From: Tritrichomonas musculus
Lineage: Eukaryota; Parabasalia; Tritrichomonadida; Tritrichomonadidae
Direction: 5' to 3'
Assembly: GCA_039105265.1 (NCBI GenBank)
Contig: JAPFFF010000034.1
Location: forward strand, 1,488,001 to 1,552,000
DNA: 64,000 nucleotides
Both the position numbers and the translations under genes were made by a program. A model generated the notes under the pieces. The model was not told where the DNA came from. It ran no database searches and saw only the letters and a program-made list of their open reading frames with translations. Shown here in pieces: positions 52,388-63,800 of this stretch; within the stretch, counting starts at the first letter, position 1; each line of letters opens with the position of its first letter.

Positions 52388-53707
52388 ATGATTTTTACAA
52401 TTTTAGCCCCATTAATTCCTCTTTTGCCAGATGGGCAGCATTATCCTGATGGATTTTCACTTCCAAAGCGTATGAGGAACATGGATGCATTAGATATTCC
52501 TCGACTAACAAAAAAATTTAGAGAATCTCTTGTATATGAAGAAATAAACCCGATTTCAATTGAAACAAAAAATGATTATGATCAAAACAAAAACAACAAT
52601 CAATTAAACTCAAAATCCTATAAAACAATTCAAAGTGATATTGCAGTTTTAGGCGTTTTGTCGCCCTATAGTTTGCTTCAGCATGTCATGATAATGGAAA
52701 TGTCAGATAATCGTTATCTTCCAGGGCCAGAATCATTTTCTGAAGAAGAATGGCTTAAACTGTCAGAAATTGCGCGAAGAGTCGTTATTTCAATGAAAAG
52801 TCAAGAAAAAATTCAATCAAACGGCAAATTACAATATGGAGCACAATGCTGTGGCTTTAATTGGTCTCCTTTTGCATGGGGGCAAGCAGAAGAGAAGATG
52901 TCATGCCAATCAATCACGACAAAATTCCACTTGATGATCTGGCAGTGGAGCCAGTCTGATTTGAAAGAGAGCCTCACTCAAAAAGTGGAAATTCCGAAGA
53001 ATAAAGAAGAATTTTTCTTCAAAAACGGATATAACGAGCTTTTCGCCAAGCTCATTTTGAATGAACTTAAAATTGACGCTGATGAAAATGGTGAAATAAT
53101 TTGTGGACCTCGCGGCCTTTTTCTTCCTTTTGATTTATTGGAAAAAAGTGACAAAAACGGACTTGAGGACAACATTAAGAAGATGAGGGAAATAGCAATC
53201 ATTGTTGAGCGAATCATTGGTCATTTGAACAGCTGTTTGATGCGTGAATCAACAGAAAAAATGTTCAACATTTTGAATAAAACCGCCGAGAGAAATTTGA
53301 CAGATGACGAGTTAAAAGAACTCAGAAAAAATCCAGAAATACGGACACTTGATGAAGCTCTGAATTGTTGTCATAATGAATTGGAAAAGAAAATTATTGA
53401 ATTGATTTATCCTGCTGTTCAAAATCGTTCGAATTTCTCAGAAAGTAACTTTTCTGTCATTCCAGAGGAAATTTGGATGAAGGGATTCGGGTTTTCAATG
53501 GTGATGTGTGAATCAAATGTTCATGAAGTTCTGAAAAGTGGTTTGTACGTTTGTCTAAAGGTGAAGTGCGGATCTGGAGGTGTTGCTGAAACATTAGGAT
53601 GCTATCTCAAAAGGCCTGAAGACAGCCTTGCTAATGATGAAACAATGATCATGCACAATCACGCAATATGGAAAATTAAAGAAGATCTTGAAGAACGATT
53701 TATGTGA
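52388..53707 (+). CDS. Conserved-looking protein of unknown function (439 residues)
   Basis: The frame is long and intact, with balanced composition unlike the surrounding relics. A TCAATT motif just upstream (52375-52380) may act as a variant Inr. Visible features are a hydrophobic start (MIFTILAPLIPLLPDGQHYP) that is Pro-interrupted and not a convincing signal peptide, a predicted helical region (EEEWLKLSEIARRVVISMKS), the cysteine-bearing AQCCGFNWSPFAWGQ, and KFHLMIWQWS. The pair of a helix region and a KFHLM segment faintly recalls HIT/GalT-fold nucleotidyl enzymes, but the His triad is absent, so I do not assign it. A late Asn/Gln-rich linker lies at 60-80. Confidence 0.6.
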   Translation: MIFTILAPLIPLLPDGQHYPDGFSLPKRMRNMDALDIPRLTKKFRESLVYEEINPISIETKNDYDQNKNNNQLNSKSYKTIQSDIAVLGVLSPYSLLQHVMIMEMSDNRYLPGPESFSEEEWLKLSEIARRVVISMKSQEKIQSNGKLQYGAQCCGFNWSPFAWGQAEEKMSCQSITTKFHLMIWQWSQSDLKESLTQKVEIPKNKEEFFFKNGYNELFAKLILNELKIDADENGEIICGPRGLFLPFDLLEKSDKNGLEDNIKKMREIAIIVERIIGHLNSCLMRESTEKMFNILNKTAERNLTDDELKELRKNPEIRTLDEALNCCHNELEKKIIELIYPAVQNRSNFSESNFSVIPEEIWMKGFGFSMVMCESNVHEVLKSGLYVCLKVKCGSGGVAETLGCYLKRPEDSLANDETMIMHNHAIWKIKEDLEERFM

Positions 53708-54994
53708 AATTTCTGATATCTTTTCAAAAATAAATAAATATCTTTACCAGCTGAGTGTTTTTTTTATTTATTTATTTTTTTTCAACTTATTCCAATCTTG
53801 GACAAGGTTAATAGCTCTTTTAAAAGTATATTTTTTGTGATCAAAGAATGGCACATGGTGATATTAAAATAATATCTGATCAATGGGACTTTGAAAGTAG
53901 AGATTGGCTTCTCCAAAACTTGTGAATTAAAGACTCAAGCAATGAGATAGAGTGAAAGACACTGGAATGGGGAGTATTGCAGATTTTTTTAATCTTCCAA
54001 ATAAGGTGAATCATATGTGATAATTTTGATTTTAGATTTTCATCAAATGATTCTAATGAATTGTGTTCTTGAAAGGATTTTTTCGATAATTGTGAGGCAA
54101 TAACTAAGTTTGTGAGAACATATAAGGAAGTTTGAAAAGAAAAATGAAAGTTTGGGAGGGAAAAAATATAGCTAAAGGTACTTTAAAAAGAAGCCTATTC
54201 TTATCTATATCAAAAAGCTACGAAAAAAAAACAAAAAAAAATTATATATACATTATTAAAAATAAAAAATAAAAGAATTTATTGTTTATTCACCACTTTA
54301 TTTCTATATTAATTTTTAATAATGTATATATAGTTTATGCCTCACAATTATCGAAAAAAAGAGGTGAATAAACTACAACGAAATCACCTATTTTTAAATA
54401 GTTTATGCCGAATTTTGGAATTACGGCGAATGGAGTTGAAATTACGGCATATAAAAAACGGTAACTTTTTCAAATAATAAATGGTCATGTCAAAACTTTT
54501 TGAAAAATTGATTTGAATACTTTATATTATATATATATAAAATTCATTTTAATAAACTAAACTAATTTATTACATAAATTAATCTCACTTGCATATGGTT
54601 GTCCTTGCAGTTATATGAGTTGATTTTATTCCACATCAGTATAACATTATTCACTCAAGTCATCTTCGCCTGCTCAAATCAATTATCCAATTTCAATCTC
54701 ATAACTTTTTCAGAAGACTGAAGAGTTTCCTCCGTTTATTATCAATGATCTAAAAACAACTTAGGATATTAATACTTATTTTCTATTTCTTTTAAATCAG
54801 TCACTACCAGATCACGAAAATGAGTATCTATAAAATTGAATTTGTCACCTCATTTTTTCGAAAGGTAGGCTAGTTATAACAAATTTAAGAGAATATATTT
54901 GTTATTGCATTAATTATCTATCGAATGGCATAAATATTGTTTGCCATAATTGCATATTTTTAAAATGCATCTCCTCTGAATTTAGTATTTGGAC
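53708..54994. other. Non-coding AT-rich region with interlocking inverted repeats
   Basis: No gene is recognised. Three inverted-repeat pairs interlock: a 22-bp pair (54078-54099 with 54338-54359), a 21-bp pair (54243-54263 with 54312-54332) and an 11-bp pair (54284-54294 with 54363-54373). Such nesting suggests a folded transposon end or a local inversion. It precedes the hAT-like transposase relic. Confidence 0.55.
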
Positions 54995-56533
54995 CTATGA
55001 ATAGTCATTCTTTGATGTCTTTAGAAAACTGAATATTTCTCCGGCTGTTTCGATATAAAGGTTATAATTGGTTATTAATTCATCTGCAGTTTTATTGTTG
55101 AATTCTCTTATAATTAACAATTCCTTTAAATTGGTCTTTGCTGATTGCAGATGATCGGTATAATTCACATTAAGATGAATGTAATTTTCATCATTATCTG
55201 GTAAATCAGAGTCTTCTTCTTCTTCACAGAGATTGTCATCGGCGGCAGTCTCAGAATCGTTATCAGTGTCTTTAACTAATATAATTATTTCTTTATCCTC
55301 TGAAAAAAATAATTTGCTCATCATCCGTTAAATTAAAGAATTGAAGCCAGTTTTTATCTTTTATTGCAAACCCTTGAATGTTCCTCTTTCGAAAATCAGC
55401 TCTAACATCTAGTGTAAATGTATATGCTAAACTCTACAAAACGCCATCTTCAGATTTTAAGGTATATTGTTCAAGAGAAGTAGCAAAATAGTTAGCATAT
55501 GGATTCTTATTAACATAATGAAGCTGAGTTAATGCATTAATTGCTCTCTCCAGATAAATAAAAGCACTTGAAAATATTGTTTTTGAGCTTTCAAATATGC
55601 GTATAATTGCTTTGAATATGCATAAAATTTCATGCAAATTTCGAAATTTGACAATCGGTATATCTGATGTTGGAAGCGTATCCTGCACTTCTTTATCATG
55701 TTTCAGAATAAATGAAGTAGTATACGGTAGGACGCAAGACTGCAGCTAAAGCTGCCACTACGTGTAAAAAATCTCATCCATTTTCCATAAATGACTACAA
55801 AAAAATGTTTTCCACGATTGAAATGTACATTTGGTTATATAATAATCATATACCAATCTTGTTTCGCAATGTACAGGACATTCAGGTAAGATTGATGACT
55901 TGCTTTGGTTATATTGAGCAGAAATTGAGTATAATGAATTGACAACTGATATAATTTCACCATTGTGTTCAGTTACATACTTATAAACGTTATACAAACG
56001 ATGACACAAGCAGGGAACACATATAAGTTTTTTAGCACCGGAAATTGATGAATTATGATAAACTGATCTTTTCAACATAGGATTTAGTGCATTTTTTCTG
56101 TTCACAATTGCCATCAATTGCAATTGATCCGATACTAACTTTTGGTACATTTAAAAAATAAAGGCCACGAACAATAACTGGTACATAATGAAGAAGCGAT
56201 TCTAATCTGCTTTTGATCCTTTGAGAACACTAGATCGGCAAAAAATGCAGGCAGTTTTGCCAGTGGATTTTCTAAGACAAAGTGTAAATATTGCTTGCCA
56301 AATGTAGTTCCAGCATCAAGGGCCAAGCATGAATAAGGTTTATCAGAAAAGATACTCAATACTTCCTGATGTCTCTTAAAAGCTAGATCAATCATAATCT
56401 GCTACAATTTGTTTCTACTTAATTGCTTAAATAATGTTCGGGACTGTTCATATGAACCTTTGAGCTGGTATTGTCCTAGTCCGTAAGCAATGAATTTGAA
56501 TGTAAGCTTATAAAAAGCAATACGTGTATATAT
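54995..56533 (-). pseudogene. hAT-like DNA transposase relic
   Basis: Minus-strand segments in order are FIAYGLGQYQLKGSYEQSRT, an in-frame TAG, CLALDAGTTFGKQYLHFV (first catalytic Asp region) and ICVPCLCHRLYNVYKYV (the Cys/His motif of hAT transposases). After these come ETRLVYDYYITK, a helical segment 55688-55434 and an acidic C-terminal part 55324-54995. At least three frame changes and one stop separate them. The order matches hAT transposases, although the family call rests on few motifs. No matching terminal repeats were found. Confidence 0.55.
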
Positions 56534-56979
56534 TCAAACATTACACAATGAAAATAGAGTCCTTTGTATATGTGGAATGAAGCCTTTGGTCATAGCCAAT
56601 AAAAAATGATGTAAAAAATAAAGGAAAAAACTTAGTTCACATAATTTGCCAATAATTTGACCTGGGGTTTTTTATATTCAAAAGTGAAAGACAATTTTAG
56701 CCCAATATAACTCCTGTTCAAAGGTAAAATGACGACCTTTGACGATCAAGTTTTGTTTAATTTAGGTTTGTTTGGCCAAGCCCAACGATAAAGAGTTCAA
56801 AAAAAGCACATATTTTTAAATAATTATAAATTAGATTATATATATAAAATGAACATATACTATTTATTACTATTATTATAAAAAAAGTAAATTATTTTCA
56901 AAAATTTGTTTCAGTAATAATTAATTTCAACAATTATTTACCATAATTTTAGTAAAAATCTACATTTTCATAAAAAAAC

Positions 56980-57013
<34 letters not shown>

Positions 57014-57160
57014 GTGAAATATCAATTATAAATATATGAACAAACTATTGAATTTATACTCAAAAAACGTATATTATTTAAAAAGGTAAGAAAATGCTTT
57101 TTTAACTAAATTTTAATGGATTTATTAAAGAATAATTATTAAAGAAATGAACTTTTTCAA
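56534..57160. other. AT-rich non-coding region with a 32-T run
   Basis: No gene is seen; a T-run spans 56981-57012. The region separates two transposase relics. Confidence 0.6.
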
Positions 57161-57654
57161 TTAAAACCCACTTGGGCTAAAAAGGGTTGGCCTTTCTTCG
57201 TGCAAAGCCCTACATAAATGGGAATTTTGTGCAACACTAGATATCGATATCTCATCCCATACTTCTCTGACTTTATTATATAAATCACTTTTTGTAGTTG
57301 TATCAGTTGTTTCTATTTTTGATTTTATGATAGCCCAAAGTATTTCTATAACATTTGAATCTGGTGAGTTAGCAGGCCACTTTATCTCACAGACAAATTA
57401 GAAACCTTAAATTCATAATTTTTCATTGAATTAGATATTTGTTTATTAGTTATAAATGGATTTGACATAACTTTAAATAGCGTTTTTAAATCCGTTTTTT
57501 GCTCAACTGTATCTTCTGAGTCAATTATTGATAATATTCTATTTTCAGAAGTTTTTGAGATATCGTTTTTTAATGCTATCGTTCTTTGAGCATCTTGCTG
57601 GCTTGAATAATACGAAACTTTTAATTTTGTTGGTAAATCTATAAGTAAGTTCAT
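57161..57654 (-). pseudogene. Internally deleted Tc1/mariner transposase
   Basis: The first 90 codons (57654 downward) end in a helix-turn-helix-like ITNKQISNSMKNYEFKVSN and LSVR. Immediately after, in another frame, comes IKWPANSPDSNVIE and LWAIIK, the WPA.SPD.N.IE..W block that carries the third catalytic acid of Tc1/mariner enzymes, continuing to a normal stop at 57161. The whole central catalytic region is missing. A possible terminal-repeat-like sequence (AAGCTTGTCCCAACTTTTTT) lies near 57740-57760 on the 5' side; I could not find its partner. Confidence 0.75.
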
Positions 57655-57812
57655 AAAATAAAAAAATTAAAGTTTTTTTTTTTTAAATTTGTTAATGAAA
57701 AAAAAATATATTTTCCACTTTTAACAAAAATAATTTGGAAAGCTTGTCCCAACTTTTTTGAATCCAACTTTATATTTCTCAATTTTTTGCCTGAACTTCT
57801 TCTTCTTCTTCT

Positions 57813-57814
<2 letters not shown>

Positions 57815-57857
<43 letters not shown>
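57815..57857 (+). repeat. 43-T run preceded by CTT repeats
   Basis: About six CTT units (57797-57814) lead into an uninterrupted T-run. It marks a mutation- and assembly-prone point. Confidence 0.9.
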
Positions 57858-58055
57858 CGTCTCTCCGGATATTCATTACTGTTTTTATCTAAAATTTGTT
57901 CACATTCTAAAGTCAATTTATTGTTCAATGATGTGCAATCAAGAATTATGAAATATTTTTTATCGTTCCGTTTTAAGATGGCAAAGAAGCATCTCATTCT
58001 ATTTGAACAACCAGATGCATTTCCTTTTGGACAAATAAAAGCAATAATAGAGTTG
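57858..58055 (-). pseudogene. Short coding-like fragment of unknown family
   Basis: The minus strand is open for about 65 codons with normal composition: IAFICPKGNASGCSNRM, then YFIILDCTSLNNKLTLE, up to the homopolymer. It has no recognisable start or end and I do not know the family. Confidence 0.3.
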
Positions 58056-58075
58056 AATTACTCATGGCGAGTGTT

Positions 58076-58267
58076 GTGAATCTAGGAGATATTTTTTTTT
58101 ATGTGTGATATATTTTTAACCATTATAAAAAATATGAAATATGATTACAACACACTTTTGACGAAGCTTCAATCGAAGATATTGATGAATTAATGGTAAT
58201 GACAGGAATCGACAGAGAATTGTTGAAATCATCAAGATCCCCCTAAAAAAATATCTCCTCGATTCAC
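58076..58267. repeat. 23-bp inverted repeat pair around a UBA-like coding scrap
   Basis: The arms 58076-58098 and 58245-58267 match at 22 of 23 bases (GTGAATC, variable base, AGGAGATATTTTTTT). Between them the plus strand encodes SIEDIDELMVMTGIDRELLK up to a stop at 58244-58246, similar to a UBA-type ubiquitin-binding helix bundle. No target duplication is clear. It could be a small transposon remnant carrying host sequence or a chance pairing of duplicates. Confidence 0.4.
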
Positions 58268-58481
58268 CATGCTAATCAAAGTAACTCACTCACTAATCTT
58301 ATACTGTTTAACTCCTCTTAATATCTAATTGTCGTTTCAATACAAATTAGAATCTCACCAAATTTCTCCAACTCATTCTTTTGGGTACACTTATGTCATG
58401 AATATTATCAAGGTCAAATGTAGATTCCAAATATGCCTTTACGAATGTAAAAAAAATAGAATGAAAAATAAATAAATATAT

Positions 58482-58490
58482 AAAAAAAAA
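58482..58490 (-). terminator. RNA polymerase III T-run terminator of tRNA-Ala
   Basis: Nine T residues on the transcribed strand follow the tRNA discriminator base directly. Confidence 0.85.
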
Positions 58491-58562
58491 TGGATGATAG
58501 GGGAGTTGAACCCCTGGCCTCTACTATGCTAAAGTAGCGCTCTACCACTGAGCTAATCACCC
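58491..58562 (-). tRNA. tRNA-Ala (anticodon AGC)
   Basis: The minus strand folds as a full cloverleaf of 72 nt. The acceptor GGGTGAT pairs with ATCATCC, the D-arm contains box A TTAGCTCAGTGG, the anticodon stem CTACT/AGTAG encloses TTAGCAT (anticodon AGC), and the T-arm contains box B GGTTCAACTCC. The third acceptor pair is G3:U70, the decisive identity element of alanyl-tRNA synthetase. Discriminator A, CCA not encoded, no intron. A T9 terminator follows at once. Confidence 0.97.
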
Positions 58563-58716
58563 TGTTGATAATATAGAATTATTTATCAATATTTAAAATA
58601 AAACATTATTCTAAATTATAATTTGACAAGTAAAAGACGTATCATTTTACATTTCTCTCGATAAATTATATACTTTTTGATATATTAAAAACAACATTTA
58701 AAATATAATTAATCGT

Positions 58717-59892
58717 TTAAAAAATTGAATAAATACCTTGGACGATTTCAGCCTTTGAGTGAGTAGCAGCTAATGCCTTAAGAACCATAAGGCGTCCATA
58801 ATCATCAGGATTGACTTTTCCAAATTTCTCATTAAAGATCTTAAGTACTTCAAAGTAAGTTGGAGTAAGCTTTGATTTAGTATCATTCATGATCTTATCA
58901 TAGTTCTTTGGATCAACGTATTTAACAAGCAAATCCAAGACGGCTTCAAGCTTTTCAGTTTGAGCTTTAAGGCGGAGTTGTTGAAGGCGGGCACGAGCAC
59001 GGATTGATGCTTTTTCATGAGATGAAAGAAATTCGAGAGTCTTTTCAGTTGCTTGCTTTGGTTTGGCTAGTTGAAGAGCTGATCTATCAATGTTGTGCTT
59101 CACTGTAGTTGAAGGTTTTCCAATGAAAGTAGAAAGTGATTGTGATTTCATTGTTTCATCACCATAATAAGAGACATGAGATTGTTTGGTATTTTTCTTA
59201 AGAGTATCATAAAGTTCTCCAACAGTGATATCTGGAGATTCGTCAATTAAAGCAATAAAGTTGTTTGAAAATTCATTAGACAAAAATGTACCAAGTTCTT
59301 CATCATAAACAGCTGCATAGGATGATTCAGCATCGTTTGCAGCAGTAATGATGGCAACATTTGGTGCTGTTATTTCTTGTGCAACTGATCCAGCATAGCA
59401 AGCTTCAATTAAGAAGAGAATTTGTTTGTAATGATGACCTGTAGAGCAGTTATTAAATGCTTCGGCTAATAGATCAGATGTGATATCTTCTCCATTTCCA
59501 TCAGGAACTCCGAGAATTCCGGGACCACCATGGTTATCATAATAGATGAAAATATCATCATTACGGGATGTTGGCAATGTAGAAAGGCCAACATAAAGCA
59601 TATGAGCAGTAACGCTTTCACCTTTAACATTTACAGCTTGATCGCCTGGGTAAACGTTAACTTTGTGATCAAGAGCATGGAAAACTTGTCCAACGTAAGG
59701 ATTTGATGGATCGTTAACAATATCATTGTAAGCATAAAGAGATATATCATTAGAGGTATATCCACGTTCTAACAATTGGTTATAAATAGTAAAAATATCA
59801 GCTTGATGACGGTAGTTATAGAATTGATTGGATCCTGCATAAAGTAGGGCAAAGCGTTTGCAGGAAACTAAAGAAGCAAGGATCAAAAACAT
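58717..59892 (-). CDS. Legumain-like cysteine peptidase (clan CD, family C13)
   Basis: The 391-residue protein begins with a hydrophobic leader (MFLILASLVSC) and enters the C13 fold at once (RFALLYAGSNQFYNYRHQAD). The catalytic His121 lies in YYDNHGGPG and Cys165 in IEACYAGS, each after the usual hydrophobic strand. The C-terminal 110 residues are Lys/Ala-rich helices, like the legumain stabilisation and activity-modulation region. Such enzymes cleave after Asn in lysosome-like compartments or after secretion; trichomonad legumains also reach the cell surface. A GPI-transamidase subunit (also C13) is less likely because no C-terminal membrane helix is present. No Inr consensus is evident upstream. 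Confidence 0.93.
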   Translation of the reverse strand: MFLILASLVSCKRFALLYAGSNQFYNYRHQADIFTIYNQLLERGYTSNDISLYAYNDIVNDPSNPYVGQVFHALDHKVNVYPGDQAVNVKGESVTAHMLYVGLSTLPTSRNDDIFIYYDNHGGPGILGVPDGNGEDITSDLLAEAFNNCSTGHHYKQILFLIEACYAGSVAQEITAPNVAIITAANDAESSYAAVYDEELGTFLSNEFSNNFIALIDESPDITVGELYDTLKKNTKQSHVSYYGDETMKSQSLSTFIGKPSTTVKHNIDRSALQLAKPKQATEKTLEFLSSHEKASIRARARLQQLRLKAQTEKLEAVLDLLVKYVDPKNYDKIMNDTKSKLTPTYFEVLKIFNEKFGKVNPDDYGRLMVLKALAATHSKAEIVQGIYSIF

Positions 59893-60879
59893 CTCTTGTT
59901 TATAAAAACTGTAATAATTCTTTGGTTAACCGAAGTCTCAAATTTTCAATAGATATTGAATATTCTAGAGAAAACTACAAATTCAATTTTGAAAAAAAAA
60001 CCCCCATATCACTTCAACAAAAGTATTAAATTATCACCATTATTTTCATATTCTTTATTTAACTAGTATTTGAATTTCTTTCTAAAGTATTTTTTTGTTT
60101 TTTAAAATATAAACTTTTTAAATATTCTGAGTTCAACTAATAGATTGCGTTTTTTGCGTTATATAATGAATAAATTCTGTTTTTATTTAATCTTTAAAGC
60201 ATATAAAAATATAATATAAATAAATATTGCTTCAGCTTATTTTTTCATTTTATATGGATTAAATACCAGTTTAGTATTTGCATATAATTCTAATTAAAAT
60301 AAGTAATTATTTAATCCTACATGAAAGTAAATTAATACTATTTATTTTTTGATAGATTTTGTAAATAATCAATTATTGCTATTTTTTTTTCTCTTTAAGC
60401 TATTTTAAAAACGATACGTCACTTTCCAACGTGTTTTTATAGGAATTCTATTAAAACATTGAACTTTTTAAATAAGGTGACTTATCTTTTTAGGAATAAC
60501 TTTTAATGATTTATTTTAAAGTTTTGCTAATATGTAAAAAATAATAATAAACCAATAAATTACTGAATATATCACTTTCTTAGAAACCTATATTCTCTAT
60601 TTAGTAAAATTTATATATATAATTGGACAAAACTATGACACAGTTTTGCTGAAAAAAATAATGATTTATACTAATTCTGCCATAAATATACACTAATTTG
60701 ATTCATTAATCAAAACCAAACTATTTTTTTTTTTTATTCTGATGAGTCCTAGCTACTTTTTTTTTTTCCTGAGCAATTGGCTCAATTATAGCCTTAAATT
60801 GGAATAATATCAATAATAATGAAGTTATGACGATAAATTTTATTAATATAAATAACAACAAATAATAATAATAATAATA
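59893..60879. other. AT-rich intergenic region
   Basis: No gene is seen in about 990 bp. A 9-bp inverted repeat GGATTAAAT/ATTTAATCC occurs near 60256 and 60309, and ATAATAATAATAAT repeats lie near 60860. Confidence 0.6.
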
Positions 60880-63800
60880 TCATGGCTCAACCAAATAAGT
60901 TTCAACAATTTCATTTTTGATTTCAATTTGTCTTCTATTACAAAACTTAAAATTTAGTCCGCAGATCAGTTCATACACGTCCATTGAAATATGAACCTTC
61001 ATCGGAACCCCATAGTGCTCCATTTGCTGAGCTCTATTAATAGAAGGACCAATTATTTCGAAAGTCGGCTTACCGATACCGAGGACACCTGCTACAATTG
61101 GTCCGCCAGTATTCACGCCCACTCTTATTTGCAAATTTTGCTTGATTTCCTCGTCAATCAAGATTATCTCTTGAATCGACTTCAAGCCGAAAGAGACGAC
61201 TTCTTTAGCATGCACTGCAGGCTGATTCAACTCAGCGAAGATTCCACCAGCAGCCATGTAGCAATCACCGATACATTTAATTTTGGTCATTGTTGGTTTT
61301 GTCTCCAAGATTGAGTCAAATCTTTTGAATAGGATATTCAAAGTACTCATGACTTTTTCAGCCGGTAACGATCCGCACCAAGGTGTGAAATTGACAATGT
61401 CAGAGAAGAGAATTGATGCAGATTGAACCGAGAAGGAAATGTTTTTCTCTCCTTCTTGAACTCGTTCAACTAATGATGGCGGCAAAATTGTAGAGAGAAG
61501 TTTGTCACTGTTTTGCTTCTCTTCGAAAATGAGCGTGTTGTAACGATGCGATTGAGTAACATTTCGACAACTTACAACAAACTTTCCATTGGCCATCATC
61601 GATGTTGCTTGAAGGATCGTCTCAGAATTAGAGTCCTTTTTATATGTGATTTCTTCTGTGGGATTCGAATTAACAGAAGTAAACAAATTGGCAACATTTC
61701 CAATGAATTCATTTGAAAGAAAGAATTCTTTGATTGATTTGCCAATTAAGTCAACATCACCAAAAGTGTGCTGACAGGCATTGTTTGCACTTTGGATAAT
61801 CATTTCATTGTTGGCATACATAATTGCATCCGGAAGACTAGTAAAAACAGTATCAAAGAATTCAGTGTTGCTCGTTAAAGTGTCATTTTGTTGTGATGAA
61901 AAATCACCGGATAAAGTTTGCATGATTTTATTTGACGAGAAAACAACAGATGGTTTACAATGAAGAAGAAGCTTCAAGACAGATTTGATGTGCTTTTCAT
62001 TAGCAAATATTTGTATGAAAAAAATAACTTCAAAAAGAAAACCTAAAACTAAGAGAACCGAAATTGGCAAAACAAATTGATATTTCTTATCATTCAATTC
62101 TTGATCAATTGTTGGAATTATTGTTTCATGAAGAGGTTCAAAGAAATGTTCATAAAGAGGAGAAATTAACTTCATCCAAATTTCGCCGTAAGTTTCTTTC
62201 AAGAAATCCAAGCTATCAACTTTTCCTTTTTGAAAAGGAGAAATTGAATAGAAAATAATCGGATCAATTAAAATGTAAGTCATGTCAACAGGCAAGCATT
62301 CGAGTGTCTTTTTCAAACTTGTAAAAGAAGACTTAATTAACATGTTTAAATTTCTTGTTTTGTTTGGTGATGAAAGACAATTACGTCCGGCTATTTGAGA
62401 AGCTTTGTTAACACCTTCAGTGAAGCCTCTAAAAGGAACTTGATCTTCTTCAGAGCCGCCACAACAAGCGTAATGATAGAATTCATGACTTCGATTTATT
62501 GTAATTTGAATCTTACTCAAAGACACATCAAAAGAAGTCGTTGGAATTTGATATCCACTATTCTCAAAAAGGATCACATTGAGCCAATTAATAGAACTAA
62601 GTAACATTGCATACGATCCCTGCAAATAGTTCAAATGCGGAGCCATATCTTTAACTATCTTAGACAAATCAGTAATTAAAAAATAAAAAAGAATAACATT
62701 AATAACAAGAACAAGACTAATAAAAACTGTTCCAATTACCATTAAAATCATATCAGATAATGATTCATCAGAACCGCCAGAATTAAATATCTTTAGTATA
62801 TTTTCATCTTGTTTGTTAATTTCTTCGTTCTTGTTCTCTTTGCTCTTTGAGTCTCGATTCTCAGCAAGTTCAGAGACAACTTTTTTAGGCAATGAAAAAA
62901 GACATTGATAAATTTCAATCTTATTTGAATTGATCCATTTAACTTCAATGAATAATGCAAGCGAAGGAAGAACAGACAAAACAATCACTAACACTACTAA
63001 GACAATCTTTGCTATCTTATGTATTTTATCATTGTTTTCATTAATGTAAGATATCATGTATTCGAAAGCAGTGTTTATATTTGTGATGATTGGATACACG
63101 TTATTCAGTGGATTAAGAATCGTTCCAGAACTTAAAATGGCAGGCGTTATTTCATACGCATCCAGAATCATCCTTTGTTGGATTGTGAAATCCAAAATGG
63201 CTGCTTGAATAGAAATATTCGACGTCGTGTAATTCGTTGGTGAAAGATAATAATTGTATGAAACAGTGTTCTGAAAAATGAGGTTCTGTGCTTGATTGAT
63301 CAAATGATTCCCTTCTTCAAACATCCGAAAATTACCAAATTCTTGGATTGCGTCTGTTGTCTTAGTCAACAAATACTTAAGCTGCGTTTTGGTGTCCCAA
63401 CTTCCACCAAATGAATTCGGCGGCTTTTCATGCTCTTCAATCAACGGAAGAATAGAAAGACTCTCACCGACGTAACGAAGAGAGAATCCGATGACTTGAT
63501 AAGCGTAAGTACGAAGTAAAGAAAGTGAATCAATGAATTCAAGCGGTTTTGTCAACTTTTTGATATAGAAATTAACGTATATTAAACCCGCAATACAAGG
63601 CAAAACTAAAAAGATAAGAGAAAGAACCATATCAAAGATTTTTGATCCACAAATCGCTGGAATTGTCATATTTTCAATGTTTCTTTTAATACCAGCAAGT
63701 TCGTCCAAATCATTCTGATACTCTTTATCAAGGTCGCTTGAGTTCTGTATTAATTGGACTGCTTCTAGTGTTGAAGCGATTGGCACGACTTCTTTTTGGC

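Noticed and set aside
52388-53707. Galactose-1-phosphate uridylyltransferase
   Set aside because: No HxHxH-type His triad is present; only a vague similarity in layout.
57779-57997. Small Lys/Glu-tailed protein
   Set aside because: The poly-Lys/poly-Glu end is only translation of the T-run and CTT repeats; only the preceding text might be a coding relic.
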